Source of the DNA: Chrysomallon squamiferum
Taxonomy: Eukaryota; Mollusca; Gastropoda; Neomphalida; Peltospiridae
Assembly: GCA_012295275.1 (NCBI GenBank)
Contig: CM022672.1
Coordinates: forward strand, 21,242,628 to 21,306,627
Direction of reading: 5' to 3'
DNA length: 64,000 nucleotides
Below are positions 37,931 to 50,760 of this stretch, in pieces. Below the pieces are notes generated by a model. That model worked only from the letters and a program-made list of their open reading frames with translations. It did not search any database and was not told the origin of the DNA. A program made the position numbers and the translations under genes. Numbering within the stretch: the first letter of the stretch is position 1; every line of letters begins with the position of its first letter.

Positions 37931-39060
37931 GTGAATTATCTACGAACTGGTTTTATTTGAACTACATTTCTTTTCTTTTTTTTTTTTTTTAAAAAAATAG
38001 AAAGAAAAAAATTATCACGCTGGTTTTCAAAAAAAAAAAAAAAAAAAAAAATTAATTCTTAATGTATTCGGATAAGAAGAGTGGTTCATTTTTTGTCCCG
38101 AAGCCAATCAAATCCCAGGAAAAAAATGTTTTTTATTCTTAATAATGGATTTTGAAATAAAAAATGCAATCTATTTGTTGTTATTATGCTTAAAGACATT
38201 TTTCAGAAGACTACATATATTAAAGAAAGAAATAATGTTGTACAAATCCACACGCAAAACAGAGACATGTAGATTTAAGCTCTAAACAGACAAAATAATA
38301 TTTTAATAAATAATTCGGCGCTATACAACAACGAAACAACAACAGCAACAACATTAATAATTAAAATAATAATAATAACAGAATAACAATTTATTAATTG
38401 CAAATTTAGTTGCAGATTTTAATATGGCATAATGTAAATACCGACGAATAAATAAAACGATTTTTATTATTACTTTTAGTAAATAAATTTAAAATAAATA
38501 GAATATTTTATTTCAGAAGTGGATTATGTTTTTTTTTTGCAATAAATGAAAATAGATACATCGCATATAAAGACCATAATTAGAAAAATAAAACCTAAAT
38601 TTTTAATTTTTTATGATAATATTTAAAAAAAAAAAAAATTGTTAATAATATTTTCTACCTGTTGCGCCTCCAAAAACAGCATGACAAAAAGTATAATTAA
38701 AATAATAATAATAATAAATGAAAAATATAATAATAATAATAATAATAACAACAACAACAACAACAACAAAAACAATAATAACAATAATAATGATAAAGAT
38801 AATGACAGATAAATAAATAAATAAATAAATAAAATAAATAAATAAATAAATAAACAAACAAACAAACAAACAAATAAACAAACAAACAAACAAACAAACA
38901 AACAAACAAACAAACAAACAAACAAACAAACAAACAAACCGCAGATTGAATTCACAATCAACATTTTTGAACGGTTATTAAAAGAAGCATTCAAGAAATG
39001 CATCGCATCTGGTGACATGGTTATGTGATTCATTACATATGTAAAACATTATTCTTGTTT
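37931..39060. repeat. Poly-A/T tracts, (AAT)n, (AAAT)n and (AAAC)n arrays
   Basis: Poly-T and poly-A at 37980-38050, AAT/AAC triplets at about 38700-38790, (AAAT)n at 38811-38853 and (AAAC)n at about 38851-38939. The AAAT-to-AAAC switch leaves mixed units at the boundary. Confidence 0.9.
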
Positions 39061-39770
39061 TGTTAAGTATATACTGTAATTATCCCCAATCAGGTATTTT
39101 AAGAAGCTCTGTGCCTTTAGTGAAGCTGTTTGTCAGTGTCTAACAAAAGAGTTACATTCGTGCTTCTAGTAATTAAGTACCTCGAAATGAATCAGTCGGC
39201 AGCTCATCTGAGCCACGTTTAAGAAACCAATATGTATAGGCAAGCCGGGGTTGCCATGGACGTAAAACAAATCAAGATGTGATGGGATCTGCCTCGAACA
39301 TTATCTGGAGGAAACAACACCCGGATGGGCGATCGACGCGCTCGCTAAGCGACGTCTTCTTGCCGGCCATGATGGCACGTCTTGGCGCTGAAGTGCGTGA
39401 GCGAACAAAGACGACAACAACTTATCCGAGTTGTCATTAGGAAGCCATTACCTTGTTATCCTTCATAATTGTTGCACACGTGCTGCTCGTGAAAGCGGAC
39501 GGGAGAGCAAAAGAGTTTCCGTAACAGTCGCCAATTTACAAGGCGAAAGGTAACACCCTCGACCTCTGGCGATGAAGTCCGCCGAGGAAACGGGTGCTCG
39601 CGATTCATAATGGCCGCGTTGTTGTTAACTTAAATTGCCTTGCTTCTTAGGTTCATCTTTACGATGACGCGGATGTCAGCGGCTTTAAAGAAAGGGTGGA
39701 AACATTGTGGATGATTACATGGTGGAACATTAGCTTTCGTTCATTACATTTGTCTAGTTTTCTTTATTTA
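39061..39770. promoter_or_regulatory. GC-richest desert island, candidate regulatory element
   Basis: The most CG-rich intergenic stretch in the window. It has an E-box CACGTG (39477-39482), inverted repeat ACAACT-TATCCG-AGTTGT (39417-39434) and a GCCAT core on the minus strand (39610-39614). No open frame of note on either strand, unlike a coding exon. It lies midway between the two Emx genes. Confidence 0.4.
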
Positions 39771-40549
39771 GTGAGATGATGATTCACAAACCTGGGACAC
39801 TCGTAGTGAGCTTTTGTACTAGCTTAAAGCAGACACCGAGTTCCGATGTTGGTTGTAAAGTTATGTTAAACCGTGAGAATAAATTTTTCTTGTGTTTAAT
39901 TTATGTTGCAAATTCTGTTGGAAACATAGTATTAAATAGGCCTATAAGAAATAATAGTTATGGAAAATCATCTGGCATACTTAGTTGAATCTACACACAC
40001 ACACACACACACATATACAACATCATTTTGAACGTTTTAATAGTTAAACAAATAAAATAAAATTCTTAAAATTAAATTTTTTAAACATTTACTCCATTAA
40101 CGTACTAATAAGTAAATAAATAAAAGAATAAATTAAAAATAAATTTAAAAATTTAAAAAAAACACAGATACACAATCTCCAAAAATTTTACTTGAAATCA
40201 ATAGCAATCGATAACAATTTAAAACTTTGGAAAAATAAAAACTATTCCTCTTAACAGCAATCCCAAATATAACATTAAACCTATAGCTAACCGCCCTTCA
40301 TTTTAACAACAAAACAATAACACTGTATTCATTTGAAAAAAAATATTTTCAAAGATTGTTTTTACATGTTTTACAGTAGAATTACATAAAAGCCGTTAAT
40401 TTTCTTCATCGCTAGATTCATCACAAAAGTTTTAATAGAATCATAATCTTCAGAAATTAATTTTATCATGGAATTACAATCAACCAAAAATTATATTAAT
40501 CTTCTATTTACAGTGACTGCACAAGGTTTTTTTACATATCAATAAGATA
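39771..40549. other. AT-rich intergenic sequence
   Basis: Short (CA)n at about 39993-40013. A 70-codon plus frame (39776-39988) is not recognised. Nothing else. Confidence 0.6.
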
Positions 40550-41040
40550 AAGTGTTTAATTGGTTAAACGTGCAACTTTAACACAGGTTTAGATACAAAA
40601 TGTTAGGCGTTTAATCTAAATTTAAATGTAACATTCGTTTTGATAATATCAATAAAACAGACATTTGTAACGTATAATGTTTAATCCATATTTACACATT
40701 TGCAACATACAATGTTTAATCCAGATTTAGAAATTTCTAATGTGCAATAATTAACTCAGGTTTACACATTTGTAAAGTAAATTGTTTAACCTGAGTTCAG
40801 AGATTTGTAAGGCATCAATGTTCAACCCATGTTTAAACATTTGCTAGGTATAATGTAAGATTAATTCAGGTTTAGATACATTTCAATAAGGAACAATATT
40901 TAGCATAAGTTTTCTTCGAAATAAAGCACAACAATTTAACCCAATTTTACGCATATACAACGTAGAAGATTTAACTCAGGTTTGGGTACATAAAACGCAC
41001 GAAGTTTAACCCAGATTCAAGTACACATCAAAAGGTGTGT
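40550..41040. repeat. Degenerate 35-bp minisatellite, about 12-13 units
   Basis: The core TTTAACYCAGRTTTA recurs at about 40577, 40610, 40680, 40715, 40750, 40785, 40821, 40860, 40899, 40935, 40970 and 41005. Spacings are 33, 70, 35, 35, 35, 36, 39, 39, 36, 35 and 35, and the 70 fits two units. The second half of the unit resembles ACATTTGTAACRTAYAATG. Units are well diverged, so the array is old. Confidence 0.85.
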
Positions 41041-41410
41041 CTTGGATCAAAATGTCAAGCATTCTGATATTTCCTTATCTAAAGATGACGGAGATACTGT
41101 TGTAGCGTCTTTGCCAAACAAATATTTCTCGTACATACATTGATACAATTAGTGCATTGAAAGAAACCGCCTAGTTTTCTATACGTTACACAGTGAGTCT
41201 CCTATTTAGCCTTCAGTAGTGTTTGCTTCTGTTATGTTGTAAGTAGCGAAACTACTGAATGAAAGAACGGCCCAAGGTCCCTTGCAACTGCTTGCAGTTC
41301 ACGTATCTAAGATAAACATTTTAACATCTTGTTGTAGAACTGATTACGCTAATTATTATTATTAGATCTGAAATTTATATGTTTGTTCATTGTCTGTTTA
41401 GTGTAATTAT
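41041..41410. other. Short unique spacer
   Basis: Unique sequence between the 35-bp array and the TATG array; no gene seen. Confidence 0.55.
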
Positions 41411-41870
41411 ATATGTGTGTATGCATGTATGTATGTATGTCTGTCTGTCTGCCTGTATGTATGTATGTATGTATGTATGTACGTTTGTATGAATGTATGT
41501 ATGTATGTATGTATGTACGTATGTACGTATGTACATATGTATGTATGTATGTATTTATGTATGTACGTACGTATGTATGAATGTGAATGCATGTATGTAT
41601 GGGTGTATTTATGTATGTATGTACGTATTCATTCATTCATTCATTCATATATATATATATATATATATATTACATTTTATATACGTACATATGAATGTAT
41701 GAATGTATGTATGTATGTACGTACGTATGTATGTATGTATGAATGTATGAATATAAGAATATATATATATATGTATGTATGTGTGTATGTGTCTGTGTAT
41801 GTATGTGTATATTTATGTATGTATGTATTTATTCATTCATTCATATATATATATATTTTACATTTTATGA
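41411..41870. repeat. (TATG)n array with (ATTC)n and (AT)n segments
   Basis: A long imperfect TATG/TACG array is interrupted by two ATTC-plus-AT modules (about 41629-41670 and 41830-41856), suggesting duplication of a TATG-ATTC-AT block. Met/Tyr/Val/Cys frames are artefacts. Confidence 0.93.
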
Positions 41871-42052
41871 TTTTATTTTTACTGCTATTATTGTTGTTGT
41901 AGATATTGTCGGTTTTGTTCTTGTTAACGATGTCGTCGTTTCGTTATTATAGTTATCAATATTGTTGTTGCAGTATCTTTTGCTTCTGCTGTCTTCACTT
42001 TCGATGTTATTGTTGCTGTTATTGTTTTATTACTGTTGCTGAAGTTGTTGTC

Positions 42053-42126
<74 letters not shown>

Positions 42127-42323
42127 CAAAATCAACCCGCAGCTTTGTTAGAATACTGACACGAGTTTTCTTTATGGAGTTATTATTTTAATATTTACAA
42201 CAACAAAAAGAAAAGGCAAAGACAAGAAGGTAAATGCTAATATTTTAGAGTAATTAAGAAGACAAGAAACATGTTATGATAATATATTATTAGTGATAGT
42301 AATAGTAGTAGTAGTAAGTACTA

Positions 42324-42371
<48 letters not shown>

Positions 42372-42425
42372 CAGTAGGAGTGGTAGGAGTAGTAGTAGTA
42401 GTAGTATTGTTTATTTGTTGTTGGT
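41871..42425. repeat. (GTT)n, (TTA)n and (AGT)n trinucleotide arrays
   Basis: GTT/GCT-rich triplets, then an ATT array of about 73 bases (42052-42124), then AGT units at about 42298-42410. Confidence 0.92.
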
Positions 42426-43540
42426 GATATTATTTTTAATGTTTTTAACATTGTTTTCGAGTTGTAGTTGTTGTTGTTCTGGTGATTCCTCTAGTTATTA
42501 GCAGTTATTTATTAAAAATAAAATAACAAACTTCATATAATTGCAAATATTAAAATATTTTCAAAATGTTTGTAAACGTTAATGATTTTTTTCTCTCTCA
42601 AAATTTTTATTTATTTATTATTATTACGGAATATAGTTTCCTTTTGTTTCAGAAAAATAATGTTCCTTATCAATATTATAAAAAATAAATAAATATTTTT
42701 TCTTTTTTTAGAAAAATAAATCAGAAACCAAATCGTAATTTACTTAGCTTGTAGATTTACATAAAGTCATTTATATAAATGTCATTAATATATTTATCGT
42801 ATTATGGATTACATTAACAAACAAATATATTTTTATACAGTTTTATCCTAATTTTTTTTAAAATTGTACAGATATATTGCTTCAAACAACACAGATAGAA
42901 AGACAGATGGTCATATATTATAAAACTAAATTAATGTTTAACTTCATACAACATTTTAATATTAACACTATTGGTTTTTGGATGATATAAGATTAATCTG
43001 TTTCCTCTTGCCGATCAGATGTAATGAACTTTTATATCAGTTTATTGAAGCCAGGGTAACAAAAATCATGATGCTGGAAAGAAAAAACAACAAAGCAGTC
43101 GTGGAAAATAGGCTCAGACTGTACATATCCGATTGGCACTTTTGTAACGACTGTACATATAATCCCAAGACAGCGTTTGGTCACTTAATTTTTGGTTTAA
43201 AGAAAGATTTAACGACAAAATAAATGAAATGTTTGATCTTTTAAAACAAATAGAAACTGATAATCCTCTCTACAGTTTTAGTAAAAGTGATGTTTTCATT
43301 ATGTATTACAGTATCAGTGATAGAGATGCATGTATTTAAGTTTTTCGGTAAAAAGGACAATGGTTTTATTATTATTTCATGAAATTTTATTATCTCTTTT
43401 AAATTACTTTCAATAATATTATTTTTTATTAAACATATTTTTTAGTTCGTTTTATTCTTCTTTGTTCCTATTTCTCCTCCTTCCCCGTCTCCTAAATTTT
43501 TTAATAAATTATTTTTAGTGATAGTACTTTACGAAACTCG
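42426..43540. other. AT-rich intergenic sequence with an unrecognised 81-codon frame
   Basis: Plus-strand frame 42978-43223 has a mixed, protein-like composition but no motif I recognise. It may be a chance frame or a decayed exon or transposon. The rest is AT-rich with nothing seen. Confidence 0.4.
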
Positions 43541-43900
43541 TGTTTTCCAAGACAGTCGTATTTTATGTACTACGCACTTATCTAGTACGCCGAGTACTCA
43601 AACGACCATGTTAAAACTTGACAACAACGTCAATTGTGTAAACATCTTTCTGGGCGGCCGTCCAGCACAACTCGGAATAAATTGTCTTTAAGTAGCGGTG
43701 GCACCCAGGCTTGAAATGAAACGTCATTGCACCAAGTCTAAATCATTGTTTTCGGCTTGCATTTAGTGCGCGATTCTTTGTTTCATCCACGAAAACCGCG
43801 TGATTTCGGTTGATTTCGTCTGCGTTAAGTGTCGCCCGTTTCTTTGTAGTCTGTTGCGAAGAAAAAAACACTAATTGGGCTATCTATATTCCGTATGAGC
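43541..43900. other. Unique-sequence island, candidate regulatory element
   Basis: GC-balanced with many CG dinucleotides and sharply bounded by AT-rich sequence. No open frame. Candidate enhancer by texture. Confidence 0.35.
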
Positions 43901-44644
43901 AGGCATATATTTGCTAAGAAAATAAATGATAAATTCTGATTTCTGATTTATTTCGTTTTTCTAGAAGTCTGTAGTCTTTGAGGAGTAATTGAGAAAACAG
44001 GATTTTATATTTGTACTCTCATGGTAGGTCAGAAGGTGACATTTGACTGCTCAGAAACAATTTCTATATGATAATTATTGCATTCCTAGAGGTTGTTGCC
44101 TGTTCTAATTGTTCCCAACACACAGAGGTTTTCATTGTTTCTGCTCTCTGCTTTCATTTTCTTTGCCAACATTGAACATCTAAGAAAGAGTTTCTGTAAC
44201 TTCTGTTTTATTTTTCCCTTCATTCTTTATATTCTAGCTAAGCTATTTGAGTTTGAAATGACCTTAGTTACGTGGTTTCATGTATCTATTTAAATTTCTC
44301 CATAAGACTTTGAAATTGTCGGATTTTTAAAATATTATTAAATAATTATTTTGCTGTCTGTCCTCTTCTGTATTTGCTTACATGATGACATGAATGATAC
44401 CTAACTTGTACTGGAGTGGGTAAGATTGTATTATGTTAATTTTACTAAATTACTGTGTTTCTTCAGTACGTAATCCAGTTTCAGCGTTATCTACAGGCTA
44501 AAACTTTACTAAAGACGATCTAATGAATTTGTATCTTTTCAATTAACTTTAAGTACGTGCCTATACTCGGTTTGATAGACGGACAGTCAGACAAACAGAC
44601 TACTAGACAGACAGGCAGATCATCAGTCTAGTTCAGCCATTTCA

Positions 44645-44679
<35 letters not shown>

Positions 44680-45000
44680 GTGAGCCAATGATTAAAAAAA
44701 AAAATAGCATTTCTTTTTTATTGCTACTGCATGCTTCTATGTGCGTACCTCTGTACATATGTATGTATGAATGCATGCATGTATGTACGTATATTTTTAT
44801 GTATGTATGTATGTATGTATGTATGTTTGTTTGTATGTATGTATTTATTTATTTATGTATGAAAGCATGCACGTCTATATTTATAAATTTATACATTATT
44901 CTTTACATCTCTGCCATCTTTGTGTGTATATATTAATTTATGTACGGGTGTATCCAGACAATGTGATTTAAAGAATATGCACCCTAGTGAATATACCTCC
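43901..45000. other. AT-rich intergenic sequence with (AAT)n and (TATG)n
   Basis: AAT array at about 44649-44678 and TATG array at about 44755-44870. No gene. Confidence 0.65.
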
Positions 45001-45780
45001 AGAACGGATTGGGCTAGTCGTCCATTAGCATTATACGTTATTGTAAAGGCTTAGAAAAAATAATGTTCTACGGCTTTTTAACAATCTAAACTGCATGTTC
45101 TTTGATGGGGTGGATTATAGGTGTCTATGTTAATGGCGTGTAGTTGTTGTTGGCGATTTTCCTTTCAACAAAGACGATCCCAAATACCATAACGGGATGC
45201 AAGTTTTTTTTTTTTTACTTCGCTGAAAGGACTCTGACGTGTAAATTACCTTGAGCGTTTCAGCACAAAGGTATCCACTACACAAATAATCGCTTAATGT
45301 TCCTTTTATTACCCTTCCTGTAGATTTGAGTTAAACTCTTCAAGAGCAATAAAACTGTTGTCGTCACGGCAGAGTTATTCCCTCCTGCCTTCTACCGCGG
45401 ACCCCCAAGTGTTACGCTGCGATGAAAGTGGAGATCACTGCACAAGAACACAGCCAATCTGATTACAGTCTTGTAAAGGCCGATATTACTAATTAGGACT
45501 AATAATAGTTCCACACGTATTTAATTGCTACCCCACCTCTTGACGAATAAATACGTAAAGGGCCCTCTGGGGTCCACGCTTGTTTGCGCTTCGATTGGCT
45601 GTTTTCTTTGCTTCAACAAGCCCTAGGGGTGCGCGCGCATGTACGATATGGTAATTGCTTCTGCTTCCACCTGCGTTTTGAACAAACATCTCCTTTTCGA
45701 TTGATGTCAGTGATAGGTTTAGCGATGAAAGCGTCACATAATTGAAATCGCAAATAAAGAAGATAAGCTGCTAGTCTGAA
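45001..45780. other. Unique-sequence island, candidate regulatory element
   Basis: Complex GC-balanced sequence, richest at about 45360-45740, with several TAAT/ATTA homeodomain cores. A 69-codon minus frame is not recognised. Confidence 0.35.
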
Positions 45781-46760
45781 GCAATTCCCGTTACACTAAC
45801 CTCCAACGTTTTCTTGTATATCTCTTTTAACTTTAATTACTGTTCTAAGTAATTTAAACGTTAAAGTACTCAGATACTCAAGTGCTTGATGAAGTCGTTA
45901 TATAATTAATTTTTCGCCACAGCTAATAGCCACAAGTAACCTGAGATAATTGTAATTCTGATAAAATTACGAGATTAGTTGAATGAAATAAAACATTTAG
46001 CCTACTTCAGTTGTAACAAAGGTACTAACATAAACAAAAAGTGTTGCTCTATTGTTATTACACGTAGCCTAAAAAAAATGCGAAAGGTACTCTAATCAAG
46101 ATTTTTACATGAAATGAAATGTTTTGCCTACTTCAAATATAACATAAGTACTAACAAAAGTTTTTAGTTATAGGTCACACTATACAGAAAGCATGTATAT
46201 TATACATTTAGTCTGGAGATGTTTAGAATGAATATACTCTGTCAAGGTTACTTAAGTAAACTACAGCGTTTCGCTTATAGCATAGCAAAAATATCAAATG
46301 AAATAAGTATCTCATTTAATTTAATTTATAAATATATTAAAATGTAACTGCTACATTTTGTATGGAAATTCCTAGACATATTTGAATAATAAATATCCAA
46401 ATGTTTCATTTGGGACAGTTTGCAATAAAAGCAAAAGTATCATTTTCATACGAATTATCTAAGTTTAATAGTAAAGACAAAGTGTGTGTTACTAAATATG
46501 TTCCTATCCTAATCTATTATATCAATGTTAGTAAAGTTAAGAAAGAAAAGTCAGACTCAATAGGGAAAATTAAAATTTGACATAGAGTCTTAGTTTAGTA
46601 AATTTATATAAAGATGTGAGTTTGACATATAAAAGGTAATCAAATTTCGACCTTTATCGCTAAAATAATAAAAAGTAAATAATTTTATACTTTCAGATTG
46701 ACATCTATCATATTATTTTCTCTTCACTTGAAATCTATTGTCAGAATGTATATAAATAAT
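45781..46760. repeat. AT-rich sequence with a degenerate ~63-bp repeat
   Basis: Three related segments share a CCTA...GGTACTAAC pattern. CCT starts are at about 46001, 46068 and 46127, and GTACT words follow at corresponding offsets; the first and third match best. No gene seen. Confidence 0.5.
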
Positions 46761-46793
46761 ATGCATATATATATATATCTATCTATCTATCTA

Positions 46794-46830
<37 letters not shown>

Positions 46831-46998
46831 AAACATAAATAAGAAATTCGAGAATTTTAAATATAGCTTCTAATTAATAAAACATAGATAATTATCTTTT
46901 AAAGTTCTGTTTATTGTTTTTCTATTCAAGAACATTTTGTCAATTCTGACAGTTTCGTTTTTATTTGATCATAATTATAATCATCATCATCATCATCA

Positions 46999-47039
<41 letters not shown>

Positions 47040-47268
47040 TACAAATATTAGTTTTTATTTATTTTATTTTATTTATATATGTTCAATATTTATGGAAACT
47101 CTAAGAACTGTTAAATCTGTGTATTTGTAACTTTGCACAAACCGAGGCGGATCTTGATTTTAGGATCACGTGAGTGTCATCGTAACTTTTAGCATAAAAT
47201 AAGACATAAAAAAATAATATTAAAAAAAAAAAAAAAAATCTTTTTTTTTTTTTTTTTTAGAAAGAGAG

Positions 47269-47315
<47 letters not shown>

Positions 47316-47340
47316 TCATTAATAAATTAAAACATTTTTT
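46761..47340. repeat. (AT)n-(ATCT)n-(AT)n and triplet arrays
   Basis: AT/ATCT compound at about 46761-46827, ATC then ATT triplets at about 46980-47040, poly-A/poly-T at 47222-47259, and AAT at about 47269-47314. Confidence 0.92.
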
Positions 47341-47897
47341 TTTAAAAATTCTCATAATTTAGCGTGGAGAGTGTGCCATGTATGCCCTTGATGAATTCTG
47401 GCTTCATACAAAGAAACTCGTTGTAAAACACAGAAGACGCCAAACAATCAATCCATGTTATTTATTTTTTTTTTTTTTTTTTTTTCCATCACCAAGTGGG
47501 CAAGGGTAAAAACCAGATGATAATCACAGTAATAACCTTTACGGTCACCCAGAGAGATAATCGTAACACGACACGTTCATTACGCTTAACGTGTACATAA
47601 ACATATAGGTAATTTGCACGGCACAAAAACACCCACTGGTCTGTCCGTACGACCTCGCTGACTCCGGCTCTTGGGAGTTTCCCTCTTGCACGTCGGGAGT
47701 AGCGGGGTGTCCCGGGGTACCCGAGTACGGTTTGTTTTCTTCGTAGCAGCAAGGGGCCAGGATACATTTAATCAGTGCGCCAAATTACCCTGAAAGAACG
47801 ATTGTTCATTTATGATTAATGACTTTATAATAGCTCCATGGATTAAATTTTGTCACCTTCCGCCATTGTGACAAAAGCAAGGCGAAATCTTTATGCG

Positions 47898-47900
<3 letters not shown>
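47341..47900. other. Unique-sequence island, candidate regulatory element
   Basis: Complex GC-balanced sequence following a poly-T (about 47467-47485) and ending at another poly-T. A 92-codon minus frame is not recognised. The poly-T on its left could be a retroposon tail read on the minus strand, an alternative to a regulatory island. Confidence 0.3.
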
Positions 47901-47937
<37 letters not shown>

Positions 47938-48359
47938 CGTTGTCTAGTTGCCCATTGCTTTTTGGGGGAGGCGATTCTTTATCTTAAACAAATCGAAAAA
48001 GTGGAGTTATGATATATGAACCATAATTGTTGAGAAAGACAAAAATTGACTATTAAATTTTGACTGCTGGTGTCAGTGTCACATATATTTATTTTAATGA
48101 AAGCAATGTCAACTGAAGATTTTTGAAGAAAATGATTTCGTGGGAAGAACTAGGTTCTCTTGATTTATTGACTGTGGAAGAAAATGATGAAGTCTGGAAA
48201 TACAGTTTTTAGTACGTGTTCTGGAGATAAATTTTATTTGATTGTTAACATGCCAGTAAGTTTTATAGAAAGCTTTATAAATTATGTGCTCTTTTAATTT
48301 GAAAATGTAGGAATTATTTATTTTATTTCTTTCTGTTTTCTACTTTTTTCTTTCCTTTA

Positions 48360-48395
<36 letters not shown>

Positions 48396-48563
48396 TAATT
48401 CTTAATGATTTTTATTTTGTTGTTCTTGTTGTTACTATGTTGTGATTTTTGTTGTTCATTGTTTTTGTTGTTGGTTGTGGTGTTTTCTGTTGTTGTTCTG
48501 TTTCCTTTTGTTTTGGGGTTGTATTTTATTTTATTTATTTATTTATTTGTTTATTTATTTATC

Positions 48564-48630
<67 letters not shown>

Positions 48631-48983
48631 GTTATATTATTATTATTATTATTATCATTATTATTATTATTATTATTATTATTTTGTTGTTAGTTTTTCG
48701 TTTTATCCAATATTGTTTTTCTCTACATCCTTTGGCGTTTTTTTTTTTTTTTTTTAGAGAGAACTGCTACAGAGAACTGTATTAGAGAGACATGTTTTAA
48801 TAACAGGGGTGTCCTGATACATATGAACAAACATACAAGCGACACTCAACCTTAATAATACCTTTTTTATTGTTTTTACGATTATGGTTATCAGATTTGA
48901 AACCAGCTGCCGCAAAATATGAATAACGAATCATAGGCGAAAAAACATTTTATTTCAACAATATTCAAAACAGAATACTTTTA

Positions 48984-49062
<79 letters not shown>

Positions 49063-49480
49063 ATATATATATATATATATCTGTCTATCGATCTGTTTAT
49101 CTATTTGTCCCTGTTTGCCTCTCTTTCTCAGTTCTGCCTGATCTCTCTTTCTTTCATAATTTCTCATTCTCCGTCTTCCTGTCTCAACATTCAGTTAAAA
49201 ATGTCATAACAACACATTAAGTAGGAAGGAGCCTTACACTCGCAAAAACAACTAAAAACACTGAGACACACTCAAATACAAACATACAAAAACTAATGCA
49301 CTTAACTGTCGCACAAAAACACTTGTCACCTTACCTCTGTATAATTTCCAACAACCTTAAAACTTCCCCCCTCTCCCACTCACTCCCTTTCTTCTACTGA
49401 TTTATACGGCTATGACGGAGACTGTTTTTTTTTTTTTTTTTTTTTTTTTTATGGTGTAAACATAAAGATAATATAACATG
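47901..49480. repeat. Poly-T, (ATT)n, (TC)n-(GT)n-(AT)n region
   Basis: Poly-T at about 47901-47937, 48359-48386 and 49427-49450; long ATT array at about 48565-48683; TC dinucleotide run at about 48988-49054 passing into GT then AT to 49080. No gene. Confidence 0.9.
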
Positions 49481-49800
49481 TATTTTACCTGTTAAGAGGT
49501 AAAATAAGTATCTTACAAGGCCTTGTAGCGACAGTGGCAAGTTTCGGGTTTCTGATGTTCACGTTTAATATGTTTCCACGTCCTACAAATTTTTCCCTCG
49601 CATTTTGCTTGCACAGCCCAGAATAAGACAGGTAATTCTATCCCGCGGTCGTCGACGTCTTTTGCAGAGGAGGTAAGACTTTAATCGACTGTTTGAAATG
49701 TTTAGATGGACGCAATTCGATAGTGTGCATTAAATTAGAAATTGTGCGTGCCGTTTTGGAAACATCGCGGATAATTTATATACCTGAACGCGGCTTGCGA
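49481..49800. other. Unique-sequence island
   Basis: GC-balanced, CG-containing segment of about 300 bases without a reading frame of note. Candidate regulatory element. Confidence 0.3.
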
Positions 49801-50021
49801 ATAAGTCTGCTGTTGTTGTTGTTTTGTTTTTTTTAGCCTTGTTATGTCTTTTACTTTTTATTTATTTATTTTGTATTTTTATGTTTTTTCTTAGTTTTTA
49901 ATTTTTTAATTTTTTAATTTTTTAATTTTTTTCAGTTGTTACTACAAATAGGTTAATTCATGGATGACAGCCAATGCAATACGTTATATTGTGAAATAAA
50001 TAAATAATAATAATAATAATA

Positions 50022-50063
<42 letters not shown>

Positions 50064-50071
50064 TATTTATG

Positions 50072-50110
<39 letters not shown>

Positions 50111-50362
50111 TAATTAATTAAGTCTAATTTAAACATTAGCACGTACTGACAATATTTTCTTCTTCTTTAATTAAATAAAAACCGAAATTACTTAATCAAC
50201 TTTAATTATTTTTCACAAACCTTTATGAAATGGATTATTAGAAAAAATATCATTTACATTAATTTATCACACTAAATTATTGCATGTTAGATTTATACAA
50301 ATAATTTACCAACATGATCTTTGAAATTTTAATTTTCTTATGCCAACACAAAAGAAAAAAAA

Positions 50363-50398
<36 letters not shown>

Positions 50399-50422
50399 AT
50401 ATATAAATAAATAAATAAAATA

Positions 50423-50454
<32 letters not shown>

Positions 50455-50760
50455 ATGAATGAATGAATATGTGTCTTTTTTAGTAATTTGTTAGATGAAA
50501 ACGGAAAAAAGTCAGCATTCATTAACTAATTCTAATTAGTTTGTTTTATAAAAAAAAATTAATTGATAGTTAACTAGTCAGAACTAAATGTATTAATGAA
50601 GAAATAAATTAAATATTCTTTTTGTAGTGCAAAAAAAAAAAAAAAAAAAAAAAATAAAAAAAATATTACAAAGAAAAAGAAGAAAAAAAAAAAAAATATT
50701 CTTCAAAAACTATCACAAAGAAAAAGAAGAAGAAATAAAACAACATGATTACATACAACA
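49801..50760. repeat. (AAT)n/(ATT)n palindrome, (AAAT)n and poly-A
   Basis: AAT units meet ATT units near 50023, giving a long self-complementary tract (about 50005-50062). Further ATT (to about 50108), AAAT (50365-50420), AAT and GAAT units, and poly-A (50631-50654) follow. Confidence 0.92.

Noticed and set aside
40550-41040. CRISPR-like array
   Set aside because: The 35-base period has no constant repeat alternating with unique spacers; all parts of the unit diverge, and the genome is animal-like.
42978-43223. 81-codon plus-strand frame of mixed composition
   Set aside because: Short, unrecognised, isolated in AT-rich DNA; compatible with chance.
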